This document shows, one piece after another, positions 25,733 through 33,456 of a stretch of DNA of 49,648 nucleotides. Numbering within the stretch: position 1 is the first letter of the stretch; each line of letters opens with the position of its first letter. The DNA comes from Synergistaceae bacterium (GTDB lineage Bacteria > Synergistota > Synergistia > Synergistales > Aminobacteriaceae): NCBI GenBank assembly GCA_031280275.1, contig JAITGX010000025.1:1-49648 (forward strand), given 5' to 3'. The translations under genes and the position numbers were made by a program. The notes below the pieces were generated by a model. The model made no database searches. It was not told where the DNA came from and saw only the letters and a list, made by a program, of their open reading frames with translations.

Positions 25733-26041
25733 AATATGCCTTTAGATTTTAAGTTGTTGACATTGGATTTTCATATGCCGACGTTGAAAAAAGTATTGTG
25801 TGATGGCGGCTATACCAGTGAAGAATTTAAGGAAGCACTGATTAATAGGGTTCTTAGGGGTCCGAGACCCCTAAGCGGGGTGTGGGGCGGAGCCCCGCAA
25901 GGAGGTTAATCAGCGTTTCCTTAAGTCAAAGGTTCGAGCCTCAGCTATGAAAATTCAAGCAGACAAGTCTCAAATCAAGCGTTTCTTTGGAAGTGGACTT
26001 TGTGGCCTATGCCGCCGCTTAAACGCAAGATTTTATTGCAG
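25733..26041 (+). pseudogene. IS5-like transposase remnant, split by element copy D
   Basis: Upstream of copy D one frame reads TLKKVLCDGGYTSEEF, which matches the DGGY segment holding the second catalytic Asp of IS5-family DDE transposases. Beyond copy D the frame continues with a decayed segment including QIKRFFGSGLCGLCRRLNARF, resembling the later R-x-F-x-W-L-x-R-x-R-R-L part. The N-terminal half, the first Asp and the end are missing, so it cannot be active. The stretch is more AT-rich than its surroundings. Family assignment is by eye from a short fragment. Confidence 0.55.
25831..25920 (+). mobile_element. Small inverted-repeat element, copy D
   Basis: A 90-bp copy with ends GGAAGCACTGATTAA (25831-25845) and TTAATCAGCGTTTCC (25906-25920), flanked by TTAA on both sides (25827-25830 and 25921-25924). 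Hairpins AGGGGTC-CGA-GACCCCT and GGGGC-GGA-GCCCC are inside. It interrupts the transposase relic, which shows it moved as a discrete unit. Confidence 0.88.
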
Positions 26042-26061
26042 GGTTAATATCCCGCTCAGGG

Positions 26062-26490
26062 TTAATCCTCGAGAGAGTTGAGCATTTTTTCGAACGCGGC
26101 GTGCTCGCCAATCGCCACCAGCAGCACGGTTCGTTTGCTGTCGCCTGAGACTGTGGCGCGGCAGCCCACACCGTTTTCGTTCTCAAACTCGAACATGTAC
26201 CCGTTCTCCGAGAATTTTTGCAGATTCTTGCCCTTCAGCTCCTCTTGATACGCCTTCGCCCAATCCTCCATACTCCCCCCCTCGGCGGCGGTGACGGAAA
26301 CCGTGAGAGCCGCCGAGTCGTCTGGAGCGGTGAAGCTGACGGTGTAGTTTTCTTTGTCGTCCTCCACCTTCCAGCCGTCCGGCACGTCGATGGAGAATTG
26401 GTCGAACTTCCGAACTGCCGCCTCGGCGAGCCCACCCCAAACTCCTAACACCACTGCAACCAGAGCCGCAAACACACGAACTTTCCTCAT
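26062..26490 (-). CDS. Small exported protein, PsbP/DUF1795-like
   Basis: A 142-residue protein with a signal peptide (VFAALVAVVLGVWGG, cleavage near AEA-A). The mature part begins with FDQFSIDVPDGWKVEDDKENYTVSFTAPDD, the pattern of small lipid- or membrane-associated PsbP/Mog1-like domains that read as FSIDVPxGW followed by beta-strands. It is acidic and has one cysteine. The ATG at 26490 has AGGAGA at a good distance; a GTG at 26499 is too close to it. It is transcribed alone, away from the response regulator. The exact role is unknown. Confidence 0.7.
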   Translation of the reverse strand: MRKVRVFAALVAVVLGVWGGLAEAAVRKFDQFSIDVPDGWKVEDDKENYTVSFTAPDDSAALTVSVTAAEGGSMEDWAKAYQEELKGKNLQKFSENGYMFEFENENGVGCRATVSGDSKRTVLLVAIGEHAAFEKMLNSLED

Positions 26491-26615
26491 TTCTTGCACT
26501 CTCCTTTATTTTAGGCTCAATGTTAAGCGCGAGAACGCGCTTTTGCAAAATACTTTATTAGCTGTTGGCAGACTCAGCAATGCATTTCAGGAGCGCTTAC
26601 AACTCTTAAAATCAC

Positions 26616-26662
26616 TTGACAAAATATATTTTTCTATGATTCAAAAATTATGATTCAAAAAT
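26616..26662 (+). promoter_or_regulatory. TTGACA box and 14-bp direct repeat before the LytTR operon
   Basis: A perfect TTGACA (26616-26621) is followed by two adjacent identical copies of TATGATTCAAAAAT (26635-26648 and 26649-26662). LytTR-type regulators usually bind pairs of direct repeats, so this may be the operator of the regulator that follows, though its position 100 bases upstream is only suggestive. The best -10 at 17 bp is poor (ATTCAA). Confidence 0.4.
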
Positions 26663-26762
26663 ATTGAGGAAAGATTTCAACGAAATGATTTTCGCGCCGA
26701 ATCACCCGCGTGTAGAATAGAGCCGTTGACTCTAACGTATTAATTTGGAGGTGTCGGCCGCA

Positions 26763-27494
26763 GTGAAAACATTTCTCAGAACAGCCGTGTGTGAGGACAG
26801 CCCCGGCGACTCGGCCCGGCTGCGCTGGATCATTGAGTGCGCGGAGGTGTCGGAGACGGCATTTTTCACCTCAGGGGAGAAATTTCTGGCCTCCAACCCC
26901 GCCGGGCGTTACGACGTGGTGTTCATGGACATCTATTTCAGCGAGACCTCCGGCGCGGAGCTTACCGGTCTGGAGGCGGCCCAGGCGCTGCGCGGCGCGG
27001 ACGACAGGGTGGAGATCGTCTTCACAACCACCAGCGAAGACTACGCCCTTGAGGCTTACCGCATGGACGCCGCCCAATACCTCGTCAAGCCGCTGAAAAG
27101 CGAGGATGTCGAAAAAACGCTGCGCCAGGCCGCGTTGAAAACGGAGGCGCTTCAAGAGGTCTGCTCCGTTACCGTGAATCACAGGAAGGTGAACATTCCT
27201 CTCTCGAAAATCATCTACGCCGAGGTCATGGGCTTCCGGTGCCTGATTCACACCACGGAAGGGATCACCGAGACGCTGTGTTCACTGAACAAGCTGGAGA
27301 AGCTGCTGCCGCCGCCCTCGTTTTACAGGTGTCACAGATCGTATATCGTAAACTTTCGATACGTGAAGGAGATCGACGAGGATTTCACGATGAAAAACGG
27401 GGACGTGGTCTATATTGGCAGGCGAGGAGCCAAAGAGGCTTCGGACGCCTACAAGATGTGGCTGATGGATGCGGTGTGGAGGAGGGAAATATGA
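26763..27494 (+). CDS. LytTR family response regulator
   Basis: A 243-residue two-component regulator. The receiver domain (about 1-115) has the acidic pair in VCEDS, the phosphorylated Asp in VVFMDIYF (about 55), the Thr in FTTTSED and the Lys in QYLVKPL. A LytTR DNA-binding domain follows (about 135-235), with IIYAEVMGFRCLIHTTEG, LEKLL and the core FYRCHRSYIVNFRYV. The start is taken as the GTG nine bases after GGAGGTG (26747-26753); upstream TTG and GTG codons overlap that site. It precedes its kinase with a four-base overlap. Confidence 0.92.
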   Translation: MKTFLRTAVCEDSPGDSARLRWIIECAEVSETAFFTSGEKFLASNPAGRYDVVFMDIYFSETSGAELTGLEAAQALRGADDRVEIVFTTTSEDYALEAYRMDAAQYLVKPLKSEDVEKTLRQAALKTEALQEVCSVTVNHRKVNIPLSKIIYAEVMGFRCLIHTTEGITETLCSLNKLEKLLPPPSFYRCHRSYIVNFRYVKEIDEDFTMKNGDVVYIGRRGAKEASDAYKMWLMDAVWRREI

Positions 27495-29398
27495 CGCTCC
27501 CAAGACTGCGTCACTGGCCTGTTCTTCTTATTTATGGGGGAGTATGTGCTTTTTCCGCGCTGACCGCGTGGCTCGTTTTCGCGTCGCTGAACGATAGATT
27601 TCTGCCTCCCGCCCTCACGGAGAACGTCAGGATGGCGGCGTGGGCGCTTTTTCGAACGGAAGACGGCAGGCCGGGGACGGTGAGGCTTCCTCATACCTTC
27701 AGAGGCCTGCCGCCCCGCGCGAAGGTGGAGCTTTTGCTGAACCTGGAACCGCAAACCGAGGGCGATGACAGTCTGCTGATGAAGTCGTTTTACTCTCCCC
27801 TTCGCGTTTACGCGGACGGAGACCTTCTCTTCGAGCGCGGCGGAGAGGGAGACTACCCCGCTTTTCTCAAGGACCCGCCGACCACGCTTTCCTTTATCCG
27901 CCTGCCGGAAAACACACGCCAGCTTCGCCTGGAATACCGGTCGCCGACCCAGCGCGGCAGGCTGGACGCGCAGCCCATTTTCATCGGCAACAACCTGGCG
28001 CTTTATTCCATGCAGTTCAGGAAGGATTTTATATCGTTCACGTTTTCGCTGGTGCTGTTATTTTTCGGAAATTTCATCATTCTTCTGGCGTTTTTCCTGA
28101 TGAGGGGAGTCGAGGCGGCGCGCTCCCTGTTTTGGCTTGGCCTGCTTGCGCTCACCAGCGCCCTGTGGGGTATCGGGGAGTGCGATTTCACCCTCCTTTT
28201 GATTCCGTATCCGACGCTCCTGTACCTGATGGCGTTTTCAGGGCTGTACTTCATTCCCATGCCGTTCCTCATGTACGGACTCTCCATCGTGAAACCAGTC
28301 GTCAAATGGCCCGTCCACGCGCTGGCCGCCGTCCACGCCGTTTGCTTGATCCTAGCCGTCACGCTCCAGGCGCTGGGGCGGGCGGACCTTTCCGGATTCA
28401 CGCCGCAGATGCACTTCCTCATTATGGCTTGTTTCGCTGGGTTCTTCGTTACCATGATGGCGGAACACAAAAAATATGGAACGAGGCATGCCGCGCGTTT
28501 CGCGGTTTCCACGCTGATCCTCATACTTTTCTGCGCGCTGGAGATTCTGAACTACTGGCTCAGGTTTGCCGCGGCGTGGTTTCCCATTGGACTGATTTTT
28601 CACACGGGAATGCAGCTTTTCGCCCTTGACCTGGGCCTGATAGGCGGGCGTTTCATCAAAGAGTCCATCGCGGCGGCCCGCGAGAAGAACAGGCTGGAGG
28701 CGGAGATGGGCTTCGTGTCCATGATTTTGGACGAGCGGCGCGGGCAGTACGCGCGCCTGATGGAAAGCTCCCGGCGGGACGCGGCGGCGCGCCATAACTT
28801 CCGCCACCAGATTGCCACTCTGCGGGATTACTGCGACAGGGGCAACACGGCCGGCCTGGAGGCTTTCCTGGGTCAAATAGCCCAAAACATCCACTCCTCT
28901 CCCGCGCCTGTCTGCGAAAATTTCGCCGTAAACGCCGCAACCGGGCACTATTTCGCGATGGCGCGCGAGAACAGAATCTCCCTCGACGTGAGGCTGAACA
29001 TTCCCCAGTCCGTCGGGCGCGTGCACGACCTGGATCTGTGCGTCATGGTGGGTAATCTGCTGGAGAACGCCGTGGAAGCCTGCCAGCGTCAGGGGACAGA
29101 GCCGCCGTGCCCCCGCTTCATCAACGTCACTGCCCGGACGAGGGACGGCACTCTGACGCTGGTGGTGGAAAACGGCTTCGACGGTTTGTGGCAAAAACGC
29201 GGCGACGCCTACCTCTCCCGGAAACGCCTGGCCGAGGGCGAAGAACCTCAGCCCGGCCTGGGTATCTCGTCGGTGAGGGAGATTTGCCGCAGGTACGACG
29301 GCCTGCTGAAGTTCGACGTCAGCGAGAACGTGTGGCGCACCTCAGCGCTGCTTGACCTGACGGGCCGCCTCAAAGGGGCTGAACAGCCGCCTGGCTGA
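27491..29398 (+). CDS. 7TM sensor histidine kinase of the LytTR system
   Basis: A 635-residue kinase. One membrane helix (about 8-30) and an extracytoplasmic beta-rich sensor (about 35-175) are followed by seven closely spaced helices (about 178-400), the 7TMR-DISM layout. A short coiled coil leads to RHNFRHQIATL (about 433-443), whose His is the likely phosphorylation site, as in AgrC/CitA-like kinases. The ATPase domain has the N box NLLENAVEAC and GLGISSVREIC. A 16-bp tandem duplication (29377-29408) lies across the stop codon and sets the present C-terminus. It overlaps the regulator gene by ATGA. The ligand is unknown. Confidence 0.9.
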   Translation: MTLPRLRHWPVLLIYGGVCAFSALTAWLVFASLNDRFLPPALTENVRMAAWALFRTEDGRPGTVRLPHTFRGLPPRAKVELLLNLEPQTEGDDSLLMKSFYSPLRVYADGDLLFERGGEGDYPAFLKDPPTTLSFIRLPENTRQLRLEYRSPTQRGRLDAQPIFIGNNLALYSMQFRKDFISFTFSLVLLFFGNFIILLAFFLMRGVEAARSLFWLGLLALTSALWGIGECDFTLLLIPYPTLLYLMAFSGLYFIPMPFLMYGLSIVKPVVKWPVHALAAVHAVCLILAVTLQALGRADLSGFTPQMHFLIMACFAGFFVTMMAEHKKYGTRHAARFAVSTLILILFCALEILNYWLRFAAAWFPIGLIFHTGMQLFALDLGLIGGRFIKESIAAAREKNRLEAEMGFVSMILDERRGQYARLMESSRRDAAARHNFRHQIATLRDYCDRGNTAGLEAFLGQIAQNIHSSPAPVCENFAVNAATGHYFAMARENRISLDVRLNIPQSVGRVHDLDLCVMVGNLLENAVEACQRQGTEPPCPRFINVTARTRDGTLTLVVENGFDGLWQKRGDAYLSRKRLAEGEEPQPGLGISSVREICRRYDGLLKFDVSENVWRTSALLDLTGRLKGAEQPPG

Positions 29399-29408
29399 AC
29401 AGCCGCCT
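29377..29408. repeat. 16-bp tandem duplication at the kinase stop codon
   Basis: GGCTGAACAGCCGCCT is present twice in direct succession (29377-29392, 29393-29408). The second copy is read in another frame and gives the TGA at 29396. With one copy the frame would run about 20 codons further. Confidence 0.92.
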
Positions 29409-29491
29409 GATGAGGTCCCGCCTGTTTTCAGTCTTGAAGGAAGGTGCGTCCCGTCGGCTGGCGATTCCTAAAAATCAAGAAAAATGTGGAG

Positions 29492-29497
29492 TATAAT
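29492..29497 (+). promoter_or_regulatory. Candidate -10 box before the TPR-like gene
   Basis: A perfect TATAAT stands 25 bases before the ATG at 29522. No good -35 is visible at 16-18 bp, so the call rests on the -10 alone. Confidence 0.4.
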
Positions 29498-29521
29498 GAA
29501 CCTTAAAGGGGGAATGGACCT

Positions 29522-30433
29522 ATGGGCGACGGCGAAATCTACGACCTGCTCAACAGGGCTTACGAATCGGAGGACGCGGACGAGGTCGCGAAGCTGGTCG
29601 AGCGGGCGCTTGCCCTGGAGCCGGACAACCCCGAGGCCCTTCTGCTCAAGGCCGACCTCACCGAGGAAGACGAGGAGCGGCTGCCTTTCCTGGAGAGGGC
29701 GTTGGAGGGTACGCGACGCTACATCCGGGACGAGGGGCTTACCGACGAGGACTTTTTGGAGGATGAGACGGGCCTGGTGCACCTAGCCCTGCTGCAGCGC
29801 GCGGCCTACACGCTCTTCAGCCTAGAGGAGGACGACCGCTCGCTGGAGCTGGTGGAGGAGCTTCTGCGTTACGACCACGAGGACCTGGCGATGGCCAAGA
29901 CCTTGTATTACCGCATTCTCCTGGAGCAGAAAGAGTGGGCGCGCGCCCTGGAGGAGACCATGCGCGAGCCGTCGCGGGGCCTGGGCTGGGCCTACGCTCG
30001 GATCGTTGCGACTTTTATGCTGGCCGGCGGCAATGGAAAGGTCAAGGAAGCCAGGGAAAAGGCGCGGGAAAAAAACGGCAGGAACCTAAACAAAATGTTG
30101 TGGGACGCGGTGCGCATGGCGCCCAACGTTCCTTTTTACATGCTGGGTTACATGCCTGATCCCGTGGACGAGTCGGAAGATGAGAACTTCCACTTCTCCC
30201 TCCTGTTCGAGGATGTGTTGTCGACCTCTCGTGACCTGCAGAACTGGTTTTCCAAGGGAACGATCCTTTTCGGGTTGCTGACGGGCCGCTTCGGGGAGGA
30301 GAGCGACGACATGCGGGAAATCCTGGCGACGCTGGGCGGCGCGGCGGATTACAAGGAACTGGCGTCTCACCTGAAGGACGCCTCGGACGCGGCGGCGCTG
30401 GACGCCCTGGCCGCCGGAAACCACCCCAGGTGA
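29522..30433 (+). CDS. Cytoplasmic TPR-like protein of unknown function
   Basis: A 303-residue acidic, helical protein without signal or membrane segments. The N-terminus (about 5-50) reads like TPR helices (LLNRAYESEDADEVAKLVERALALEPDNPEALLLKAD), and further helical pairs follow (LALLQRAAYTLFSLEEDD, YYRILLEQKEWARALEE). The later part (about 195-260: NVPFYMLGYMPDP, FEDVLSTSRDLQNWF) resembles the helical region seen after TPRs in proteins of the ST7 type; this likeness is weak. AGGGGG precedes the ATG. The gene below follows after 6 bp, so the two are probably co-transcribed. Confidence 0.72.
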   Translation: MGDGEIYDLLNRAYESEDADEVAKLVERALALEPDNPEALLLKADLTEEDEERLPFLERALEGTRRYIRDEGLTDEDFLEDETGLVHLALLQRAAYTLFSLEEDDRSLELVEELLRYDHEDLAMAKTLYYRILLEQKEWARALEETMREPSRGLGWAYARIVATFMLAGGNGKVKEAREKAREKNGRNLNKMLWDAVRMAPNVPFYMLGYMPDPVDESEDENFHFSLLFEDVLSTSRDLQNWFSKGTILFGLLTGRFGEESDDMREILATLGGAADYKELASHLKDASDAAALDALAAGNHPR

Positions 30434-30439
30434 AGGCCC

Positions 30440-30976
30440 ATGCTCGAAGACCTGTCGGCGCACCTCCTGGACATCGCGATGAACAGCGTAGCCGCCAAGG
30501 CGCGCCGTGTTCAGGCTTCCATCCGAGAAAAGCCCGTGGGTTTCCTGGAGCTGGAGGTTATCGATGACGGCGGAGGAACCGGCTTAGGCGAGGCCGTCGT
30601 AACAAACCCCTTTCGCGGCGGCAGTACCGGTCGGATACCGCGCCGCCTTGGCCTGGGGCTTTCCTTTCTTAAGCAAAACGCGGAGCAGTGCGGCGGCAGG
30701 TTCCGCTTTTTCTCCCAACCGGGCCGGGGCGCGCGCGTTTTCGCGTCTTTTTCCCTGACCCACATCGACACGCCTCCCCTGGGAGACCTGCCGGGGGCTT
30801 GTCTGATCCTGATGATCGCTGCACCCAGCGTGCGATGGACTTTCACGTTCGGACCAACGGAGGGAATCCTGGACTCCGAGGAAATCGCCCAGGGCCTGGG
30901 CGGACTGGAAACCCTGAGATTCCCTGCCGTCGCCATGAGGGTTAAACCCCTGATCGCGAGAGCGCTGTGTCTATAA
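30440..30976 (+). CDS. GHKL-type ATP-binding protein
   Basis: A 178-residue protein with the ATPase fold of histidine kinases, MutL and gyrase but no kinase dimerisation domain. The N box is HLLDIAMNSVAAKA (about 8-21), the G1 box DDGGGTG (about 42-48) and the G2 region RLGLGLSFLKQNAEQCGG (about 69-86). Similar stand-alone ATPases in anaerobes occur near hydrogenase or redox genes; none is next to this one. The C-terminal 80 residues have no motif I know. Its partner is unknown. Confidence 0.75.
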   Translation: MLEDLSAHLLDIAMNSVAAKARRVQASIREKPVGFLELEVIDDGGGTGLGEAVVTNPFRGGSTGRIPRRLGLGLSFLKQNAEQCGGRFRFFSQPGRGARVFASFSLTHIDTPPLGDLPGACLILMIAAPSVRWTFTFGPTEGILDSEEIAQGLGGLETLRFPAVAMRVKPLIARALCL

Positions 30977-31009
30977 AAACTTTGAAGGCGAAACAAGGGG
31001 GAGGAAATG

Positions 31010-31495
31010 ATGGAAATAGGTCGAAGAAAGGGGCTCACACTCGTGGAACTCGTGATCACTATGGTTATCGTCGCGATTCTGGCGGGAGCCATGATGCTCG
31101 CTTACGGAGGCGGCGACGCCATCGCGGAGGCCACGGCCATCCTTAATGACCTTCGCATGATGAAGTCCAGTGCCATCCTCTTTGTCCAGGAACACGGCGG
31201 TTTCCTTCCTGAAGAGACAACCAACCACGCCGAGCTTCTGGGCAAGTACATGGACCACGGGCGCATCATCAACGACCCGGTTCGCTACGCTTTCATCATC
31301 CGGGGCGGTTTTTGGTGGGTGGGGGTGGGGGTGAGAGGCAAGCCCAGGGTGTACGAGATTCTCCAGGCCAAGGCCGAGGAGACCTACTCTATGCCCCTTT
31401 ACGGTTCGAACAACATAGAAGTCCCTCCTTTGATGTCTGCCAGGGAATACACTTACAAAAAATCCAACGTTGCGATATGGACGCGGGTAAGGTAA
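31010..31495 (+). CDS. Type IV pilin-like (pseudopilin) protein
   Basis: A 161-residue protein with a class III signal: a short basic leader (EIGRRKG), then LTLVELVITMVIVAILAG with the conserved Glu at position +5, cut by a prepilin peptidase after Gly and methylated. The rest is a globular domain with a FWWVGVGVRG segment and no cysteine pair. The second ATG (31010) is five bases after GGAGG and is preferred over 31007. No assembly ATPase, platform protein or peptidase gene is in the window, so those must be elsewhere. Confidence 0.82.
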   Translation: MEIGRRKGLTLVELVITMVIVAILAGAMMLAYGGGDAIAEATAILNDLRMMKSSAILFVQEHGGFLPEETTNHAELLGKYMDHGRIINDPVRYAFIIRGGFWWVGVGVRGKPRVYEILQAKAEETYSMPLYGSNNIEVPPLMSAREYTYKKSNVAIWTRVR

Positions 31496-31577
31496 ACTTT
31501 CCTATTGAACTTGAATGTTCTGAACGTGAATGTCGATTTGAGAAAGATTGAGAAAGAAACGAAGGGATGGAGATAGC

Positions 31578-33251
31578 ATGACCGTGCCGAGCGACATTGA
31601 AATCGCCCAGGCCGCCAAGATGAAACCCATCGCCGACGTCGCCGCCAAGCTGGGGCTTAACGCCGACGAGCTGGAGTTCTACGGCAGATACAAGGCTAAG
31701 GTAAGCCCCAAGGTTTTCAAGAGGCTGGCGGACAAGCCAGACGGCAAGCTCGTTCTGGTTACGGCGATCACCCCGACCCCTGCGGGCGAGGGCAAGACCA
31801 CCACCAGCGTGGGGCTTGTCCAGGGGTTGACCCATATCGGCAAGAGGGCCTGCGTGGCGCTCCGAGAACCCTCCCTGGGCCCCAGCTTCGGCGTTAAGGG
31901 CGGCGCGGCGGGAGGCGGCTACTCCCAGGTCGTTCCCATGGAAGACATCAACCTCCACTTCACAGGAGACCTTCACGCCGTCACGACGGCCCATAACCTC
32001 TGCGCCGCCGTGATCGACAACCATATTCAGCAGGGCAGCGGACTGAACATCGACCCCCGCCGCGTGGTTTTCCGCAGGGTGATGGACTTGAACGAGCGCG
32101 CCCTGCGCAAGATCGTGATAGGCCTGGGCGGCAGAACAGAGGGAGTCCCGCGCGAGAGCGGTTTTGACATCACCGTGGCGTCGGAGGTCATGGCTATTCT
32201 CTGTCTGGCTGTGGACCTAATGGACCTAAAAGCCCGCCTTGCCCGGATCGTCGTGGCTTACACCTGCGACGGCAAGCCCGTGACCGTGGCGGACGTGGGG
32301 ACGGCGGGCGCCATGACCGTGCTCCTGAAGGACGCTGTTAACCCCAACCTAGTTCAGACCTTGGAGGGTGTCCCCGCCTTCATTCACGGAGGACCGTTTG
32401 CCAACATCGCCCACGGCTGCAACAGCCTTCAAGCCACGAAGCTGGGCCTGAAGCTGGCGGACTATCTGGTGACGGAGGCCGGGTTCGGCGCGGACCTGGG
32501 CGCGGAGAAATTTTTGGACATCAAGTGCCGCACAGCGGGGCTGAAGCCCAACGCGGCGGTCATTGTCGCCACGGTGCGCGCCCTTAAAATGCACGGCGGC
32601 AGAAAAAAGACGGAACTCACCGGCGAGGACCTGCAAGCCCTTGAAGCGGGTATACCGAACCTGGAAAAGCACATCGAAAACGTGAAAAAATTCGGCCTTC
32701 CCGCCGTCGTCGCCATCAACCGTTTCCCCCTCGACACGGCGTCGGAGCTGGCGCTGGTGGAAAAGAAGTGCGCCGAGCTGGGGGCTAGTTTCGCCCTGTC
32801 GGAGGTCTGGGAAAAGGGCGGCGCGGGCGGCGCGGAACTCGCGAAGAAGGTAGTCGAGGCCTGCGAGAAATCCTCCGAGCTGAAATTTATCTACGAGCCC
32901 GAAATGAGCCCCAAGGAGAAAATCAACGCCATCGCGCGGGAGATATACGGCGCGGATGGGGTGCACTTCACCGCCCAGGCTGAGAAGGACTTGGAACTGA
33001 TCCATGAGTTAGGCAAGGACGACCTCTTAATCTGCATGGCCAAAACGCAGTACTCGCTTTCGGACGACGCGGAGAAGCTTGGACGTCCCAAGAACTTCCG
33101 CGTAACGGTACGGGAGGTTCGGCTTTCCGCCGGGGCGGGCTTCCTGGTGGCCGTGACGGGGGCCATCATGACGATGCCGGGACTCCCTCGGAAACCCGCG
33201 GCGCTCTCCATCGACATCGACGAAGAGGGAAAAATCACGGGCCTGTTCTAA
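31578..33251 (+). CDS. fhs: Formate-tetrahydrofolate ligase
   Basis: It makes 10-formyl-tetrahydrofolate from formate, ATP and tetrahydrofolate, the entry of formate into one-carbon metabolism and the methyl branch of the Wood-Ljungdahl pathway; it can also run backwards for ATP. The 557-residue chain is of normal length and starts [16 protein letters not shown]. The P-loop is [15 protein letters not shown] (about 68-82), and [23 protein letters not shown] and FHGGPF-type [16 protein letters not shown] are signatures. The ATG at 31578 behind GGAG is preferred over a longer frame. No other folate-pathway gene is adjacent. Confidence 0.96.
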   Translation: MTVPSDIEIAQAAKMKPIADVAAKLGLNADELEFYGRYKAKVSPKVFKRLADKPDGKLVLVTAITPTPAGEGKTTTSVGLVQGLTHIGKRACVALREPSLGPSFGVKGGAAGGGYSQVVPMEDINLHFTGDLHAVTTAHNLCAAVIDNHIQQGSGLNIDPRRVVFRRVMDLNERALRKIVIGLGGRTEGVPRESGFDITVASEVMAILCLAVDLMDLKARLARIVVAYTCDGKPVTVADVGTAGAMTVLLKDAVNPNLVQTLEGVPAFIHGGPFANIAHGCNSLQATKLGLKLADYLVTEAGFGADLGAEKFLDIKCRTAGLKPNAAVIVATVRALKMHGGRKKTELTGEDLQALEAGIPNLEKHIENVKKFGLPAVVAINRFPLDTASELALVEKKCAELGASFALSEVWEKGGAGGAELAKKVVEACEKSSELKFIYEPEMSPKEKINAIAREIYGADGVHFTAQAEKDLELIHELGKDDLLICMAKTQYSLSDDAEKLGRPKNFRVTVREVRLSAGAGFLVAVTGAIMTMPGLPRKPAALSIDIDEEGKITGLF

Positions 33252-33299
33252 TCCTAAACTAGGGTCTTTTGGTGAGAGAGCAGAACTTTAGAGTTTTTA

Positions 33300-33422
33300 G
33301 GAAGCACTGATTAATGGGGCTCTTAGGGGCCTGAGGCCCTCGGGGTCTGAGACCCTTGGGGTCTGAGACCCCCTAAGCGGGGTGCGGGGCAGGGCCCCAC
33401 AAAGGACTTAATCAGCGTTTCC
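33300..33422 (+). mobile_element. Small inverted-repeat element, copy E (long form)
   Basis: A 123-bp copy with ends GGAAGCACTGATTAA (33300-33314) and TTAATCAGCGTTTCC (33408-33422), flanked by TTTA on both sides (33296-33299, 33423-33426). The first hairpin is enlarged by a repeated GGGGTCTGAGACCC unit; the second is GGGGC-AGG-GCCCC. It lies between fhs and pckA, about 12 bases before the pckA ribosome site region, and could separate their transcripts. Confidence 0.87.
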
Positions 33423-33456
33423 TTTATTTTTCATTCACTTAGGAGGACGAAACGAA

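Noticed and set aside
31496-31577. ZTP riboswitch before fhs
   Set aside because: The gap is short and shows no conserved ZTP stem or pseudoknot sequence; only a ribosome site is visible.
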